Positions 7,533 through 9,906 of a stretch of DNA of 9,906 nucleotides are shown here, piece by piece. Below the pieces are notes generated by a model. It did no database searches, was not told the DNA's origin, and saw only the letters and a list, made by a program, of their open reading frames with translations. Position numbers and translations under genes: made by a program. This DNA comes from Nitrospirota bacterium. GTDB taxonomy: Bacteria > Nitrospirota > JAOUDF01. Position 1 is the stretch's first letter; every line of letters starts with the position of its first letter. The stretch spans positions 1 through 9,906 of the forward strand of contig JAOUDF010000089.1 of NCBI GenBank assembly GCA_029859385.1. Reading direction: 5' to 3'.

Positions 7533-8786
7533 CTATGAAGTGGTAAAAGCCCGCCGGGTTCTTGGGTCATACCGCCGGTAGGTACCGTCGTCCATCTCGC
7601 GGCCGATAACCTTTTTAAAAAGCTCTCCCATCTTCAGTTGATGTCCACTGCCTGCATAAAAGGTGTCCCAAGCGTAATAGTACATCTCCTGAAGCTTCTC
7701 GGGGGTCATATGCTTCGGTTTGAAGACAACCTTGTCGGCGGTGTAGTCGATCCAGTTGCTGCTGAGGATGCGTCCTTCCTCCTCCAGAGTACGCCTGATG
7801 GGAGATTGGGGAAATGGTGTCATGATGGTGAACTCGGCTATATCAAGCTCGATCTCCATCAGAAAATCGACCAGGCGCTTGATCCCGTCTTCCGTCTGGT
7901 CGTCGGTGCCCAGGATGATAGTCCCCTCCACTCCTATACCGTGCTCCTTCAGACGGCGGATACGGTTGCGGATCACGTCGGAGGTATTGAAGACGGCCTG
8001 ATAGACGTACCAGGCCCCGGCGTCGGCAGCCAGTTTGAGGATCTCCGGATCGTCGAGGATTGGGTGGGAAACCCATTTTTTCTTGAGCGGGGCTATGGCG
8101 GTAAAGAGATCTTTAAGCCATTGCCGGTCCTGGGCCAGGGAGTTGTCCACTATGAAGAGTCGGTTGTTCCTGATCGACTCCATCTCCTCCACGACCTTAT
8201 CAATGGGGCGAGCGCGAAATTTCTTGCCGCCAAGAAATCCGGTGCAGCAGGGGAAACAGTCGAACTTGCATCCGCGCGAGGCGTGGACAAGGTCGAGCAT
8301 CTGTACCCCTCGATAATTGTACAGGTCGCGTTTGAGTATCTCCCTCCGGGCAGTACCGACCAAGGCGATATCGGGATGGTCGTTCATGTAATCGTAGAGC
8401 TTCTTCATCCGCCCGTTTTTGAAGTCGTCCAGCACCCCGGCGAATCGTCCTTCCACCTCGCCGAGAAATACCGAATCGGCATGTTCTGCAACCTCCTCGG
8501 CATGAAGCATAACAGCGATGCCGCCAAAGATAACGGGAACATTGCGTTCACGGAACCCCCGGGCTATTTCGAAGGCACGCGGCAACTGGCTCGTCAGCAT
8601 GACGGACAGGGCAACCAGGTCGACCGCCCCGTCAAAGTCGACTTCTTCGAGGTTTTCGTCGGTAAAATCCAGATCGACCTCAGACGGTACGGCAGCGGCA
8701 AAGACCACAGGGCCATGGGGTGGAAGGTGAAATTCAGTCTGGCGGTCAAGCTTGGGCCAGCGCGGGTAAATCAGTTTCATCTTCAT
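7533..8786 (-). CDS. B12-binding-type radical SAM protein (first of two)
   Basis: This 417-residue protein opens with a B12-binding-like domain: KLIYPRWP, then PPHGPVVFAAAVP (22-34), FTDENLEEVDFD (41-52), LVALSVMLTSQ (57-67), VPVIFGGIAVMLH (83-95) and DSVFLGEVEGRF (104-115). The radical SAM core follows with HASRGCKFDCFPCC, cysteines 173, 177 and 180, and an extra Cys181. The later segment EFTIMTPFPQSPIRRTLEEEGR (318 onward) and the VFKPKHMTPEKLQ stretch (354-366) are typical of the HpnP/BchE-like B12 radical SAM branch, whose known members act on lipids, hopanoids and tetrapyrroles. No DxHxxG motif is visible, so cobalamin would bind without a lower His ligand, if it binds at all. The ATG overlaps the upstream KS-like gene by 4 nt (ATGA). 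The substrate is unknown; an ACP-bound or lipid-bound chain made by the neighbouring KS is the simplest guess. Confidence 0.9.
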   Translation of the reverse strand: MKMKLIYPRWPKLDRQTEFHLPPHGPVVFAAAVPSEVDLDFTDENLEEVDFDGAVDLVALSVMLTSQLPRAFEIARGFRERNVPVIFGGIAVMLHAEEVAEHADSVFLGEVEGRFAGVLDDFKNGRMKKLYDYMNDHPDIALVGTARREILKRDLYNYRGVQMLDLVHASRGCKFDCFPCCTGFLGGKKFRARPIDKVVEEMESIRNNRLFIVDNSLAQDRQWLKDLFTAIAPLKKKWVSHPILDDPEILKLAADAGAWYVYQAVFNTSDVIRNRIRRLKEHGIGVEGTIILGTDDQTEDGIKRLVDFLMEIELDIAEFTIMTPFPQSPIRRTLEEEGRILSSNWIDYTADKVVFKPKHMTPEKLQEMYYYAWDTFYAGSGHQLKMGELFKKVIGREMDDGTYRRYDPRTRRAFTTS

Positions 8787-9526
8787 AACCTGTTCTCCAC
8801 GATAAGAGGGGACCTCAATGTGAGATATGCTTGCACCAGGGTTGCCCAGTCGGTTGTTGAGACGTCGCCGAGACTGATTGTGCCGTCGCGTGTCACTACC
8901 ATCTTTACTCCACGACCGGGTGCGGACTTTGAGACATTCTCCAGAACCAGAAATACAGCTCCGGGTGGAGCGATCTGCGCTCCCTGTTCATTCAACGATA
9001 ACGGCGCAGACAGATCGCAGAACCCGGCAACGACTATCTGACACTCCTCCCATGCCAGTGACTCCAGAGCACAACGCAGTCCCCCCATGCGGCCGGTGAC
9101 ATCGTCGTTTACCACGAAACCAGGCCCGGTAAGTCCCAGGCAGATCGCGGCCTCGCCGATGAAACTGCTCGCCAATGTATAGGCAAACAGATGAGGGCTG
9201 GCCAATGCCCCACCGTCGGGGATAACCGTCTCAAAATAGGCGAGATCGGTGGCCAGGCAGCCGTAACGGGTCGAAGCCATCACACCGATGGGCCGTTTCT
9301 CCTGCCACTGGTCAAGCCCCGCGTCTTGAAGCGCCAGCGCAATACCGGTGAGTCCAAGCCGGGAAAAATCATCGAGACGTCCGAACCTGTTGAGGGGCTC
9401 GGCAAATATATCGCTGCGCCTCAGTCGGGGGAGTTCGCCATCGACAAGAGAAAAAGCAGTCGTGTCGCTACCGCGACCCCAGCCTGAAGTTGTTACCCAG
9501 CCTGCGCCGAGGATAGTGGCCTTCAC
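8783..9526 (-). CDS. Short ketoacyl-synthase-like protein without active-site cysteine (chain-length-factor type)
   Basis: This 247-residue protein has only the N-terminal half of a thiolase-fold ketosynthase, like the Ketoacyl-synt_2/chain-length-factor-like proteins of polyene clusters. Visible family features are ATILGAGWVTTSGWGRG at the start, LTGIALALQDAGL, then ASPHLFAYTLASSFIGEAAICLGLTGPG, which matches the 'SPtlF.yTl.n...GeaAi..gl.GP' pattern. Where an active KS has the TACATG-type cysteine motif, this one has NDDVTGRMGG (about 140-149), so it cannot form the acyl-thioester. It probably pairs with the FabF-type KS just upstream and shapes chain length or starter choice (inference). 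I chose the GTG at 9526, which gives a 4-nt GTGA overlap with the KS stop and a GGAG five bases upstream; the GTG at 9532 would place that site right against the start. The end overlaps the first B12 radical SAM gene by 4 nt. Confidence 0.85.
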   Translation of the reverse strand: MKATILGAGWVTTSGWGRGSDTTAFSLVDGELPRLRRSDIFAEPLNRFGRLDDFSRLGLTGIALALQDAGLDQWQEKRPIGVMASTRYGCLATDLAYFETVIPDGGALASPHLFAYTLASSFIGEAAICLGLTGPGFVVNDDVTGRMGGLRCALESLAWEECQIVVAGFCDLSAPLSLNEQGAQIAPPGAVFLVLENVSKSAPGRGVKMVVTRDGTISLGDVSTTDWATLVQAYLTLRSPLIVENRL

Positions 9527-9906
9527 AGACACTCCCCCTTACCCAGCAGCAGTGCGGCATTTACTCCGCCAAATCCGGAGTTGGTGCTTAATACGGTGTC
9601 ACCGCTGATCTCAAGAGGGCCTGCACTGACGAGTCCCTCCGCTCCTTCCTCTAGTTCACTGAAACCTGCCGTGGGCGGGATAACTCCTTCGGCCAGGGAA
9701 CGCAAGGCCACAACCGTTTCAATACCTCCCGCCGCCCCCAGGGTATGCCCGATAGCCCCCTTTACGGAATGGATAGGCAGCTGGCGCCCACTAAACAGGG
9801 TCCTGAATGCAGTCAGCTCCATCAGATCGTTGTACATAGTACCCGTACCGTGGGCGTTTACGGCGGCGATATCGCCTGCGGTGACACGAGCTGTCTTCAT
9901 TGCCTG
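9523..9906 (-). CDS. FabF-type beta-ketoacyl-ACP synthase, C-terminal part (runs off the right edge)
   Basis: The last 127 residues of a ketosynthase are present; the start lies outside the window and the frame is open to the edge. Two of the three catalytic signatures are visible: VNAHGTGT with the first catalytic His, and KGAIGHTLGAAGG with the second. The closing STNSGFGGVNAALLL is the family's NSFGFGGxN motif near the C-terminus, with the usual Phe missing. The active-site cysteine would be upstream. Such enzymes condense malonyl-ACP with an acyl chain in the cytoplasm. An intact KS followed at once by a cysteine-less KS-like partner is the arrangement of a KS/chain-length-factor pair, which suggests a dedicated polyketide-like or fatty-acid-like chain and not housekeeping FabF. 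The in-frame ATG at 9900 is an internal methionine. Confidence 0.92.
   Translation of the reverse strand, partial: QAMKTARVTAGDIAAVNAHGTGTMYNDLMELTAFRTLFSGRQLPIHSVKGAIGHTLGAAGGIETVVALRSLAEGVIPPTAGFSELEEGAEGLVSAGPLEISGDTVLSTNSGFGGVNAALLLGKGECL
9532..9540 (-). promoter_or_regulatory. Shine-Dalgarno for the KS-like gene
   Basis: AAGGGGGAG on the minus strand, within the last codons of the KS gene. It ends five bases before the GTG at 9526 and supports that start over the GTG at 9532, which it touches. Confidence 0.5.

Noticed and set aside
7638..9041. A 467-codon open frame on the plus strand
   Set aside because: It lies entirely antisense to the first B12 radical SAM gene and part of the KS-like gene, which have strong family motifs. 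Its translation shows no domain and is explained by the G+C-rich codons of the opposite strand.
1..9906. RNA genes, CRISPR array, transposase or attachment-site repeats
   Set aside because: I looked for tRNA-like folds, regularly spaced repeats, transposase motifs and flanking direct repeats around the lipoprotein block and found none. A short or diverged repeat could have been missed by eye.

Overview
The window looks like a piece of a lipid or polyene biosynthetic gene cluster from a Gram-negative, probably anaerobic bacterium. Two lipoprotein-type signal peptides and an LpxL/HtrB-type acyltransferase point to a cell with an outer membrane. Three radical SAM enzymes, two of them with cobalamin-binding-type N-termini, point to anaerobic metabolism. 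The gene set and moderately high G+C content remind me of Desulfuromonadales/Geobacter-like (deltaproteobacterial) genomes, but that placement is an inference from style and not a proof.

Layout, read in the direction of transcription of the main (minus) strand from the right edge: the C-terminal part of a FabF-type beta-ketoacyl synthase (9906 to 9523, cut by the window edge); a short ketoacyl-synthase-like protein without an active-site cysteine, of the chain-length-factor type (9526 to 8783); a first B12-binding-type radical SAM protein (8786 to 7533); a second B12-binding-type radical SAM protein (7523 to 6147); a GT1-family glycosyltransferase (6150 to 4933); and an unusual fusion of an alpha/beta hydrolase with a radical SAM-SPASM enzyme (4940 to 3174). 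Neighbours overlap by 4 or 8 nt or are 9 nt apart, so this is one tightly coupled operon.

The minus-strand series is then broken by a block of about 1.65 kb (roughly 1523 to 3173) that carries two plus-strand genes for small lipoproteins (1902-2357 and 2543-3043) with visibly lower G+C. Left of it the minus-strand series resumes with a GT2 glycosyltransferase fused to a DUF2062 membrane domain (1510 to 341), overlapped by the start of an LpxL-like acyltransferase that runs off the left edge (357 to 1).

Working model (inference): the KS and its cysteine-less partner build an unusual acyl or polyene chain; the radical SAM enzymes modify it by difficult C-C or C-H chemistry; the hydrolase domain may release or transfer it; and the two glycosyltransferases and the acyltransferase attach it to a sugar or membrane lipid. 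The set overlaps with aryl-polyene-type clusters (KS/CLF, GT2, LpxL-like acyltransferase) and with clusters proposed for ladderane-like lipids (FabF-type KS plus radical SAM), without clearly being either. No RNA gene, CRISPR array, transposase or recognisable insertion sequence was seen.
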